A stretch of DNA of 22,396 nt from Alphaproteobacteria bacterium (GTDB lineage Bacteria > Pseudomonadota > Alphaproteobacteria > Sphingomonadales > Sphingomonadaceae): positions 1 to 22,396 of the forward strand of contig JAHJSJ010000313.1 in the NCBI GenBank assembly GCA_018830415.1, in the 5' to 3' direction. Under the pieces are notes generated by a model. That model was not told where the DNA came from, searched no databases, and saw only the letters and a list, made by a program, of their open reading frames with translations. A program made the translations under genes and the position numbers. This document shows, piece after piece, positions 15,640-22,396 of this stretch; the first letter of the stretch is position 1, and each line of letters starts with the position of its first letter.

Positions 15640-16404
15640 ATGTACACTGACGACGACTTCGACCCGGCTGACGAGCGTGACGATGGCCCGCGCTACGTGG
15701 ACGTCGCCACGCTCGAAGGCTGGCAGATCCCGACCGCGCTGCAGGGGATGACGCTGTTCCGCGATCCCTATCTTTCGATGCAGGCGCAGAATTTGGCGAT
15801 CGTCGACCACTTCCTGAACGGGCTCGAGCAGCACGTGATGCGGCGACTGTTCGAGGAAGACCGGACGCCGATCGACGACGCCATGTTCCTGAACGCGCAA
15901 TCGCAGATGTGGATCTTCGCCGCATATGAGCTGATGCGGACCTGGCGCCAACGCGCCAAGGAAATGGTGAAGTGGCACGAGAACGGCGGCCTCCAGATGA
16001 AGCTCGAGGCGCTGGAGGTGGACCAGGGCTTCATCCACGACGGCAACATCCGCAGGGCGGCCATGGTGCGTGAGGTCATTGCGGATCCGTCGATCGTCCA
16101 GTCCTTGCGCAACGACCTGAAGCGCACCCACATCCTGTTCGCGCGAATGGAGTATTTGCGCATCTCGCTCGCCAAGCACGAGGTGCCCGGGAAGGCCAAG
16201 TCGCTCGCGATCTCGCCCGGCTATGGTCGAATTAACCAGTGGTGCGGCGCGCTCGATTACGAACTGGGCAATGGCAAGTACGTCATGGGCTACATCAACC
16301 GCCGCGACATCGCCGACGACATCCGGGCCATACCCGATCTCGACGTGCCGACCGACGACGACCTAGCGTCGTTCGACGAATACATGAAGGGCCCGCCGCT
16401 GTGA
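15640..16404 (+). CDS. hypothetical protein, helical and acidic
   Basis: This encodes 254 residues from ATG 15640; the frame is open for another 230 bases upstream, but that stretch is low-complexity in character and lies in the divergent gap, so the ATG is preferred despite no strong ribosome site. The N-terminus is very acidic (MYTDDDFDPADERDDGP). The middle is helical with aromatic residues (MWIFAAYELMRTWRQRAKEM). I see no signal peptide, membrane segment or catalytic motif, and do not recognise the family. Its stop overlaps the start of the broken YiiX-like gene (GTGA), so the two were once a coupled pair. The PIN gene lies divergently 251 bases away and may share its regulatory region. 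Confidence 0.8.
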   Translation: MYTDDDFDPADERDDGPRYVDVATLEGWQIPTALQGMTLFRDPYLSMQAQNLAIVDHFLNGLEQHVMRRLFEEDRTPIDDAMFLNAQSQMWIFAAYELMRTWRQRAKEMVKWHENGGLQMKLEALEVDQGFIHDGNIRRAAMVREVIADPSIVQSLRNDLKRTHILFARMEYLRISLAKHEVPGKAKSLAISPGYGRINQWCGALDYELGNGKYVMGYINRRDIADDIRAIPDLDVPTDDDLASFDEYMKGPPL

Positions 16405-16638
16405 GCGACCAAACGCAGCAACCGCTCCTCCGCGTGATGGTCGAGCGCCTTCGACCCGGCGACATTGTGCTGACCGCGACGCCAGGAAAGGTTGGCAAAG
16501 TCGTGCGGCGGTGACCAACGGCGAGGTCTCGTATGCGATGATCTGCGTGCAGCATATGTCGACGATCGATTCCACCGATGGCGGGGTGCACCTTCAGGAC
16601 TCTGTCGCCGGCGGTACTGCGCCTCGATTCTGGGCCCG
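16401..16638 (+). pseudogene. frameshifted and truncated YiiX/NlpC-P60-like cysteine hydrolase gene
   Basis: GTG 16401 (overlapping the previous stop) opens 37 codons ending VMVERLRPGDIVLTATPG, then KVGKVVRR and a TGA at 16512-16514. The next frame, from about 16508, continues the same protein as TNGEVSYAMICV, then QHMSTIDSTDGGVHLQDS. Together these match the N-terminus of YiiX/YebB-like NlpC/P60 hydrolases (PF05708): R-P-G-D-I-x-L-T, then S-[HY]-A-M-I and an IDS-x-x-x-GVH segment. The catalytic His expected after the Ser is Tyr here (one base change). Similarity fades by about 16610 and the rest of the domain, including the catalytic Cys, is missing; the adjacent minus-strand gene begins its C-terminus at 16639. 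So the gene is both frameshifted and truncated. Confidence 0.65.
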
Positions 16639-17328
16639 TCAGACCTTCGGGCTGAAGAACATTCGCCGTGCCTCATCTTCGTGCAGGTCAAATCTCGCAA
16701 TGTTGTACTGGGCAGGCTCGACCGCTTCCGAAGTGAGCTTGAATGGCAGTTCGTCGATGCAGATTTCGGAGATGAGACCGGCAAAATCCTTCTCATGGCA
16801 GTCGGTGAGAACCTTGAGATTGGTCGACGGAAAGCTGTCCTTGAACTCCTTGTTGAAGGGCGGCTGGAAGTAGCGGATGAGCGACGCCTCGTAGAGCGCG
16901 ACGCGTTCCGCGTCCGATGTGCCGAACAGCTTGTCCAGCCCTGCAGCAATGCGCTTCGGGCCGTCCTCCTTGTTCCCCGCCCACGGAATCATGACGGTGA
17001 TCATGCGGTTGCCGGGCTCTATCTTTAGCATGAGCAGCGTCAGCCGCCGACCCGCGGGCGTGCCCTTGACTGAGATCTTCTGCAGGGTCTCGTGCTTGAG
17101 CAACTGGTCGAGGGCGTTGCGCGACCCGTCCTTCCCATACGCCTGGCCGACATAGAGCACGTCGAAGCGGATGGCGTCCTGCTCGTTGTTCAGGCGCCGC
17201 ATCATGTCGTGCTCGGACGGCGCCCAGAACACTCTGCGATCTTCGAACAGCGCTCTCGCGTGCGCCGCGACATCGGGATCGCTGCGCTGTGCACGCAACA
17301 ACTCGATGCTCCGCGCCCAGCCACGCAT
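16639..17328 (-). CDS. GIY-YIG-like protein
   Basis: This encodes 229 residues from ATG 17328; an in-frame TAA lies just upstream, so it is not N-terminally extended. The central part has LYVGQAYG (YVG at 59-61), Arg70, a helix with LLKHETL (His79), Glu147 in LYEASLIRYF and Asn159 in PFNKEF. The order YVG, Arg, His, Glu, Asn matches the GIY-YIG nuclease fold; the first GIY strand is not obvious and the spacing between His and Glu is longer than usual. An active or decayed DNA-cleaving enzyme is possible, but the assignment is only moderately supported. The gene lies convergent to the broken YiiX gene and divergent from the RHH gene, within the island. Confidence 0.6.
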   Translation of the reverse strand: MRGWARSIELLRAQRSDPDVAAHARALFEDRRVFWAPSEHDMMRRLNNEQDAIRFDVLYVGQAYGKDGSRNALDQLLKHETLQKISVKGTPAGRRLTLLMLKIEPGNRMITVMIPWAGNKEDGPKRIAAGLDKLFGTSDAERVALYEASLIRYFQPPFNKEFKDSFPSTNLKVLTDCHEKDFAGLISEICIDELPFKLTSEAVEPAQYNIARFDLHEDEARRMFFSPKV

Positions 17329-17530
17329 CGCACAATCATCGCTGTGTGTTCCTTATTCGTCCGGATCCTGCGTCCGCATGTGCCGATTAGAAGCAGGTGA
17401 GCGACGTGTGAGGTTCCAATGCGACGATCCAGATTTCGGGCTTTCTGGATTGCACGAAAGCCAGAAATATGGAATTCGTGATGCGTTGTCGCGGCCGAAC
17501 TGGGACGGTCGTCAGGAGAGGGGATGCTGA

Positions 17531-17722
17531 ATGTCTAGGAGCCATCCGGCTGCATCCGAGGACGAAAGCGGCCAAGAGCCTGAAAAAGGGGTCTCGCTCA
17601 ACTTCAAGGTCAGCCCGGAATTCAAGAAGGAATTCAAGGGTTATGCTGTCGCCGAAGGGATTAGCATGACCGACCTGCTGAAGGACGGTTTCGCGCTTTC
17701 CAAGAATAGGCGGCAGAAATGA
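17531..17722 (+). CDS. small ribbon-helix-helix-like protein, candidate regulator
   Basis: This encodes 63 residues from ATG 17531, preceded by a GGAGAGGGG purine-rich site. After a charged, probably disordered start (residues 1-20), the sequence VSLNFKVSPEFKKEFKGYAV followed by AEGISMTDLLKDGF reads as one beta strand and two helices, the layout of ribbon-helix-helix DNA-binding proteins, ParG-like proteins and antitoxins. It lies 67 bases upstream of the methyltransferase gene on the same strand. A role as controller of the following methyltransferase-nuclease pair is an inference from position; it has no toxin-like partner. Short proteins of this kind are easily mis-assigned. Confidence 0.65.
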   Translation: MSRSHPAASEDESGQEPEKGVSLNFKVSPEFKKEFKGYAVAEGISMTDLLKDGFALSKNRRQK

Positions 17723-17789
17723 CCGCTCCCGGCGCCGCATCTGTGCGCTCGGGCACCCCCCGCGCGGCATCAACGTGCAGAAGGCAACG

Positions 17790-20663
17790 ATGACGCGCGA
17801 CACCCCCGACGCCCGGATGGAGCCGGCCGACTGGCTGTTTGCGATCGCGGAAGCGCGCGACCTGCCGGTCGTCGACGGGCTGGTGCCGGTCGTGGGCTAC
17901 GATCGCACCGGCAGACCACCCGAGGAAGTCGCGATCATGGAGAAGGCGCTGTCCTACGGCGCTCGCGCGGTCTTTTTCGAAGCGGCGCGCCACGGCCGCA
18001 CGGCGGTCGCTCAAGCCTTCATCTTCGACGCGGCCGACGAATCGGACGACGCGCGTTTCGCCGAGCTGCACAAGCGGCTGTGGAGCTGGGGAGGCGTACC
18101 ACTTGTCTATCGCGCGCGCCGCGGCGTCATCCAGCTCTTTCGCTGCGCGCACGAACCCGACTTTGTCGGCCCCGACGGCAAACCCGTTTGCCGGCCGATC
18201 CGGACGCTGCTGACGGGCACGAAAATCGCCGAGCTCGATGTCTGGTGGGATGCGGCGCGCATACGCAACGGTACGATCTGGGACGATCCCCAGGCCTGCA
18301 GCCTGATGCTCTCAGCGCAGAAGGCGGCGCATCGGACGCTAGTCGAAGAAGTTCGCGCGCTCGCCAAACGGCTTTCGGAGCGGCGCCTGCTCTCGCCTAG
18401 GCTGCGCCGAAGGCTGCTGATCCTGTCCCTGCTGATCGCCTACCTCGAAGAACGCTCGGTACTACTTCCGGCCGATTTCAACTGCGCGCGTGAAGGCGCA
18501 ACGCGCTTCTTTGAAATCCTCGGCGATGGCCCGGCCTTGATCACGCTGCTCGAAGAACTCGAAGAGCGCTTTAACGGCCACGTCTTCAGATTGACCGAGG
18601 AAGACCGCGCGGCGCTGTCTGCGAGCACTGAACTCGCCAGCTACGCCCGGCTGGTCGAAGGCTATGAGGACAGCGCTGGCCAGCTCAGCCTCTGGCGGCT
18701 CTATTCATTCCGCGACCTTCCGGTCGAGCTGATCAGCAATATCTACCAGCTCTTCGTCAAGGACGCGGCAAGCTCCATCTACACGCCGCCCGCGCTCGTG
18801 CGCCTCATGCTCGAGGAAACACTGAGCTGGGAACGACTCGACCGCCTGATGGCCGGCGACGGGGTCATACTCGACCCGGCCTGCGGTTCGGGCGTGTTCC
18901 TCGTCGAGGCCTATCGGCGGCTCGTCTTGCACTGGCGCTGGCACCACGATTGGGTGCGCCCGAGCGTCGATGAGCTGCGCCCGCTCCTTCAGCGGGTCCA
19001 CGGGATCGACCTTGAAGAGGGCGCGATCGAGCTCGCCGCCTTCAGCCTCTGCCTGAGCCTCTGTGACGCGCTGCAGCCCGAGGAAATTCGCTCGAGCGTG
19101 AAACTCTTCCCGCCCCTCGCCGGTACGACGCTCCACCACAGCTGTTTCTTCGACGCCAAGGCCAATGGGCTCGTCGGTGCGCCGGTCGCGGCCATCCTCG
19201 GCAATCCGCCATTCGAATCTTCGCTGCCGACGGCCGGCGCGAAACGAAGCTACGCCGCCTACAAAAAGGCGAACGGCGCGCTCGCCGACAAGCAACTCGC
19301 CTACCTCTTCCTTCACGAGGCGATGGAGCTCCTGGCGCCCGATGGCGTGCTGGCGATGGTCGAGCCTTCCGGTTTCCTCTACAACCAAAACGCGCTTTCC
19401 TTCCGGAAATCCTTCTTCGGCCGCTGGCGGGTCCGCGAGATCCTGGACTTTGTCTCGGTCCGCGGGCTGTTCAAGAAAGGCGAAGCCGACCCCAAGATCG
19501 TGGTGGTCATTGCCGAGGCCAGCAAACCGACCGTGGACGGTCGACTGCTCCATGCCGTCTTTCGTCGCAATGGCCGAGCCACAGCCGAGCAAGGTTTCGA
19601 CATCGACTATTATGATTTGTTCTGGCTCCGCAATGCCGATGCCGAGCGATCGTGGAATATTTGGCGGTCGAATTTGCTCGGCGGGACCCGTGTACTGGCC
19701 TTCGTCGAGCGGCTTCGGGCGTTTCCGACGCTGAAAGACTATGCCGCCAAGCAGGATTGGGACTTCGGGGAGGGTTACATCGCTGGTCTCAGCGGCGAGT
19801 CCGCCCCGGCCGACCATCTTGTTGGAAAACCGCTGCTGCCGACGAGCGCGCTTTCCGAAACCGGACTGGACACGCGTTTTCTTGAGACCATTCCGGATCG
19901 ACCGATCAAGCGGCCCAAGACCGAGCGTCGCTTCACGCCGCCATTCCTCCTGATCAAGGAGAACGATGATCTACACCACGGTGTTTGGGCCGGCCAATAT
20001 CTCGCCTACAAGCACCGCATCGTCGGGTTTGCCGCAGATAGGCGCGACATCGATAAGCTCAGAGCCGTCGAAGCCTGGCTGCAACGTGAAAGCACCGCCT
20101 TGCGCGCCTATGTTGCGGCAGTCAGTGCTAGTCTGTTCGTCCAACGCGCGACGGCGATATTGGGCGCTGACATTTACGCCTTGCCATATCCCGAAGACGA
20201 AGACCTCGATCTGAGCGAAAATGAGCGAATCGTAGCCGAGGATATCGTCACCCTTCAGCGCGACTTTATCCGGCTTGGCGCAACTGCGCCGGTCATGCGA
20301 GCAGCACCGGCCGAAGCCCTCTCGCACTTCGACGAAGTCTTCACGCGCCAGCTCAACGCAGTCTACGCGCGCAAACCGTTACGCTCGCTCGACTGCCAGA
20401 AATGGTCCGGCGCGATCTGCAAAGCCTATGCGTTCGGCGATGGTGCGGTGGATTGGTCGGGGGCGGATGAGCTACGCGGCAGGCTCGACGCACTACTTCA
20501 CGAGCACCGCAGCTCGGGTCTGACGGTCACCCGGATCACCCGCCTTTACGATAAGGGTTTCGTCTTCCTGCTGAAGCCCGACCGGCATCGGTTCTGGACC
20601 CGCTCGATCGCGCTGCGCGATGCCGATGACGTGCTCGCCGACTTGCGCGAGCAAGGCTTCTAG
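17790..20663 (+). CDS. adenine-N6 DNA methyltransferase, Eco57I-like
   Basis: This encodes 957 residues from ATG 17790; AGAAGG lies just before it, favouring this over GTG 17775. Motif I, the SAM-binding loop, is DPACGSG at about 361-367 and motif IV, the catalytic site, is NPPF at about 472-475. The order and the sequence between place it with gamma-class N6-adenine methyltransferases of the Eco57I/type IIG kind. Residues 1-340 are helical and lack a recognised nuclease signature; the segment VPLVYRARRGVIQLFRCAHEPDF recurs in related large methyltransferases. The C-terminal 350 residues probably recognise the target sequence. The gene is preceded by an RHH-like gene and followed after one base by a PD-(D/E)XK-like gene, so it looks like the modification part of a restriction-modification system. 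BREX and DISARM partners are absent. Confidence 0.9.
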   Translation: MTRDTPDARMEPADWLFAIAEARDLPVVDGLVPVVGYDRTGRPPEEVAIMEKALSYGARAVFFEAARHGRTAVAQAFIFDAADESDDARFAELHKRLWSWGGVPLVYRARRGVIQLFRCAHEPDFVGPDGKPVCRPIRTLLTGTKIAELDVWWDAARIRNGTIWDDPQACSLMLSAQKAAHRTLVEEVRALAKRLSERRLLSPRLRRRLLILSLLIAYLEERSVLLPADFNCAREGATRFFEILGDGPALITLLEELEERFNGHVFRLTEEDRAALSASTELASYARLVEGYEDSAGQLSLWRLYSFRDLPVELISNIYQLFVKDAASSIYTPPALVRLMLEETLSWERLDRLMAGDGVILDPACGSGVFLVEAYRRLVLHWRWHHDWVRPSVDELRPLLQRVHGIDLEEGAIELAAFSLCLSLCDALQPEEIRSSVKLFPPLAGTTLHHSCFFDAKANGLVGAPVAAILGNPPFESSLPTAGAKRSYAAYKKANGALADKQLAYLFLHEAMELLAPDGVLAMVEPSGFLYNQNALSFRKSFFGRWRVREILDFVSVRGLFKKGEADPKIVVVIAEASKPTVDGRLLHAVFRRNGRATAEQGFDIDYYDLFWLRNADAERSWNIWRSNLLGGTRVLAFVERLRAFPTLKDYAAKQDWDFGEGYIAGLSGESAPADHLVGKPLLPTSALSETGLDTRFLETIPDRPIKRPKTERRFTPPFLLIKENDDLHHGVWAGQYLAYKHRIVGFAADRRDIDKLRAVEAWLQRESTALRAYVAAVSASLFVQRATAILGADIYALPYPEDEDLDLSENERIVAEDIVTLQRDFIRLGATAPVMRAAPAEALSHFDEVFTRQLNAVYARKPLRSLDCQKWSGAICKAYAFGDGAVDWSGADELRGRLDALLHEHRSSGLTVTRITRLYDKGFVFLLKPDRHRFWTRSIALRDADDVLADLREQGF

Positions 20664-20664
20664 G

Positions 20665-21381
20665 ATGCTGGCCGACGAGGGGGAGCTCCGGGCGCATGCC
20701 GGAACGCTCGACAGCGCGGTCCATCTTCCCGGCGAGTGGATGAGCGCCCTGATCGGCTTCATCACCAATGTCCTGCCCGATTGGCGCGACGATCCGCGGC
20801 GGCCCCCACAAACCGCCGAGGACGCCTTGACCGCGCAACTCTGCGCGAAGCTTTCCAGCGCCAGCCGTCACACGCTGGGCTGGGATTTTCTGCAATTCCG
20901 GCGCGAAGAGCCCGACCCCGCCGATGGCCGGCGCGCGATCGACCTCGCCGTCGCGCCGAGAGGGTCGGTCATCTGGATAGAAGGCCGCGAATATACCGAG
21001 TACCAAACGCTCCTGCCGATCGAATGCAAGCGGCTCCCAACCCCCGCGGGCCACAAGCGGGACGAGCGCGAATATCTCTACAGCCGCGTCAGCACGACCG
21101 GGGGCGTGCAACGTTTCAAGGCGGGACATCACGGTTCGTCACACGATCGGGCGGCGATGATCGCCTACGTGCAGGACCGAGACATCCCATCTTGGGCGGT
21201 CCAGCTCGACGACTGGATCGACGGTCTCGAAAGCGATGCCGTCGAGGGCTGGTCTGCCGCCGACAAGCTGTCACTTCTCGAGTATGATCCGCCATCGCGC
21301 GTGGCTGGCCTCGTTTCCGCTCATGCTCGCAACTCGGGGCTTGGAGGTATTCGGCTCGATCACCTCTGGATCGAGATGTAG
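20665..21381 (+). CDS. predicted PD-(D/E)XK nuclease-like protein, methyltransferase partner
   Basis: This encodes 238 residues from ATG 20665, one base after the methyltransferase TAG, so the two are certainly co-translated or co-transcribed. The core reads AIDLAVAP (Asp93) and, 26 residues on, LPIECKRL (Glu120, Lys122), which is the D-Xn-(E)-x-K layout of PD-(D/E)XK nucleases, with a Glu in the preceding helix (AEDALTAQL). The downstream block RDEREYLYSRVS, then TGGVQRFKAGHHG, is rich in conserved-looking charged and glycine residues. I have no family name for it. A restriction role is inferred from the motif and from its fusion-like spacing with a DNA methyltransferase. Confidence 0.7.
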   Translation: MLADEGELRAHAGTLDSAVHLPGEWMSALIGFITNVLPDWRDDPRRPPQTAEDALTAQLCAKLSSASRHTLGWDFLQFRREEPDPADGRRAIDLAVAPRGSVIWIEGREYTEYQTLLPIECKRLPTPAGHKRDEREYLYSRVSTTGGVQRFKAGHHGSSHDRAAMIAYVQDRDIPSWAVQLDDWIDGLESDAVEGWSAADKLSLLEYDPPSRVAGLVSAHARNSGLGGIRLDHLWIEM

Positions 21382-21700
21382 TGCGCTCGCATCGCCGTCT
21401 TAAAGCTCGACTGGGCTAACGGCAACTTTCGGCAATCTAAGGGGAGATTTCGGTCGGTCTCCAACGTCGGCAAACTTAGATCTAGGCGGACTGGTTTATG
21501 AAGATCCACGGTTGGCCAGTGTCGACGTAACCGGACGCTCCCGGTCGCGGTGCGGAAGGGCAGAAATGTCCGAGGTCCAGCCACTTAGACCACCTTCAAT
21601 TCTAGCCCGCTTTTGAGAGATCGGCAGGCCAGCCGCAACTGCCGGAATGAGGCGCATTTTGGTGCCGGGCGCTTATTTCAATCTCCTCTTCCATGACTCC
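21382..21700. other. 319-bp non-coding spacer between the nuclease-like gene and traA
   Basis: No gene is seen. The sequence is less regular in codon structure than its neighbours and the one frame here (minus, 21360-21584) shows no family resemblance. It separates the plus-strand cargo from the minus-strand conjugation gene and may be a junction or decayed DNA. No terminator was recognised. Confidence 0.5.
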
Positions 21701-22396
21701 TCAGATTCCGATCCCTCGTCCCCGACCAAGATCGATGCCATGCGTGAACGCGAGCTCGCGGCCAAGACTGCGACCTGAGTCGAAACTAATGCCGAGCTCG
21801 CGCTTCCGGTTGGCGAGGATCGATTCCAACTGCGGATCACGCTCTAGGCTCTTGGCCATGTCTCCCATGGCTGAGCGGGTTGCTTTGTAGCCTGACATAT
21901 CACCCACCTTATACTGGTGCTGGCTGGTCTGCCCGAGCTCCTGCCAGCGCGCCACGAAGCGGTCGGCGCGGCGCTGCGGATCGGTGCGCAGCTCTGTTTC
22001 AAGCTGAAGCGCCTGGACGGCACGGCGGACCTGACCGCTGCCAGCTTCGCGCGCCAGTTCCGGGTTTTTCTTGTAGGCTGCTTCGGCATCGCGCCAGCCA
22101 TGGGGCCGCACTTCCTCGAACGCATCGCGGGCGGCACCAAGCTCACGTGTTTGAGCAGGACTCCATCTTTCGCCCGCATCTTGGGTCGTGAAGATATCAT
22201 CAACCGCGCGAGCATGGCGGATAAGCGCTCTGGTGCGGGCGCGACGAAGCTCTGTCTCCGGATCTTCGGCCACCTTTCGGTTCTGCGCAGCCGGTTCCGG
22301 AACATCGACACCAGCGGTGGGCAAGCGCAGCCCGTCAAATATGCCGCGCACCTTCTCAGGCGCTTTGCGGACGATCTCGGCAACGCGTTCGCGGGA
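21701..22396 (-). CDS. traA: Ti-type conjugative relaxase TraA, C-terminal part
   Basis: An open minus-strand frame runs off the right edge and stops at TGA 21701, giving the last 231 residues; the visible start beyond 22351 simply continues inward (VRGIFDGLRLP is internal). The sequence is charged and helical, with GERWSPAQTRELGAARDAF and AEAAYKKNPELAREAG segments and an end GRGRGIGI. It resembles the C-terminus of large Ti-type TraA relaxase-helicases of alphaproteobacterial plasmids and integrative conjugative elements; the relaxase and helicase domains would lie to the right. The call rests on overall resemblance and not on a catalytic motif. It marks the region as mobile DNA. Confidence 0.75.
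   Translation of the reverse strand, partial: SRERVAEIVRKAPEKVRGIFDGLRLPTAGVDVPEPAAQNRKVAEDPETELRRARTRALIRHARAVDDIFTTQDAGERWSPAQTRELGAARDAFEEVRPHGWRDAEAAYKKNPELAREAGSGQVRRAVQALQLETELRTDPQRRADRFVARWQELGQTSQHQYKVGDMSGYKATRSAMGDMAKSLERDPQLESILANRKRELGISFDSGRSLGRELAFTHGIDLGRGRGIGI

Noticed and set aside
18705..19817. 370-aa open frame on the minus strand
   Set aside because: It is antisense to the methyltransferase, including its motif I and NPPF region, and its translation shows no family features.
17790..21381. BREX or DISARM identity for the methyltransferase locus
   Set aside because: No pglZ, brxC, brxL, drmA, drmB or helicase gene is adjacent in the window; the partner is a small PD-(D/E)XK-like protein.

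Overview
The window looks like a piece of an alphaproteobacterial chromosome, most likely Sphingomonadales (Erythrobacteraceae or a close relative). I infer this from gene content and high GC, not from a database search. The left 13.5 kb is mostly ordinary core genome. It holds the tail of a ubiquinol-cytochrome c chaperone and a DUF177/YceD gene; ssb, a COQ9-family gene and an ankyrin gene; a SCO copper chaperone with a UPF0260 protein and a YgjP-like metallopeptidase; a small membrane protein; ribD and ribE; a TonB-dependent receptor; and an aspartate/aromatic aminotransferase behind a DUF1134/EipA gene. One cassette in this half, a secreted alpha/beta hydrolase lipoprotein at 925-2232, is visibly poorer in G+C than its neighbours and looks acquired. 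A near-perfect parS-like site lies at 747-762.

At 13468-13558 there is a complete tRNA-Ser(GCT) gene with an encoded CCA end. Everything to its right reads as accessory DNA. First come about 740 bp without a convincing gene, containing a 60-bp imperfect palindrome. Then a PIN-domain protein (minus strand) is divergent from an unrecognised 254-aa protein (plus strand). The latter overlaps the frameshifted, truncated remnant of a YiiX/NlpC-P60-like hydrolase gene. Next is a GIY-YIG-like protein (minus), followed on the plus strand by a small ribbon-helix-helix-like protein, a 957-aa adenine-N6 DNA methyltransferase and, one base after its stop, a 238-aa protein with a PD-(D/E)XK-like signature. 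The window closes inside the C-terminal part of a Ti-type TraA conjugative relaxase (minus), which runs off the right edge.

The simplest reading is one end of an integrative conjugative element inserted at tRNA-Ser(GCT), carrying a small defence or nucleic-acid-processing cargo region. The most interesting candidate system is the regulator, methyltransferase and nuclease-like set at 17531-21381, which resembles a compact restriction-modification locus. The PIN, 254-aa protein and YiiX module beside it is partly broken. No integrase is visible, so the far boundary of the element and its type cannot be settled from this window.
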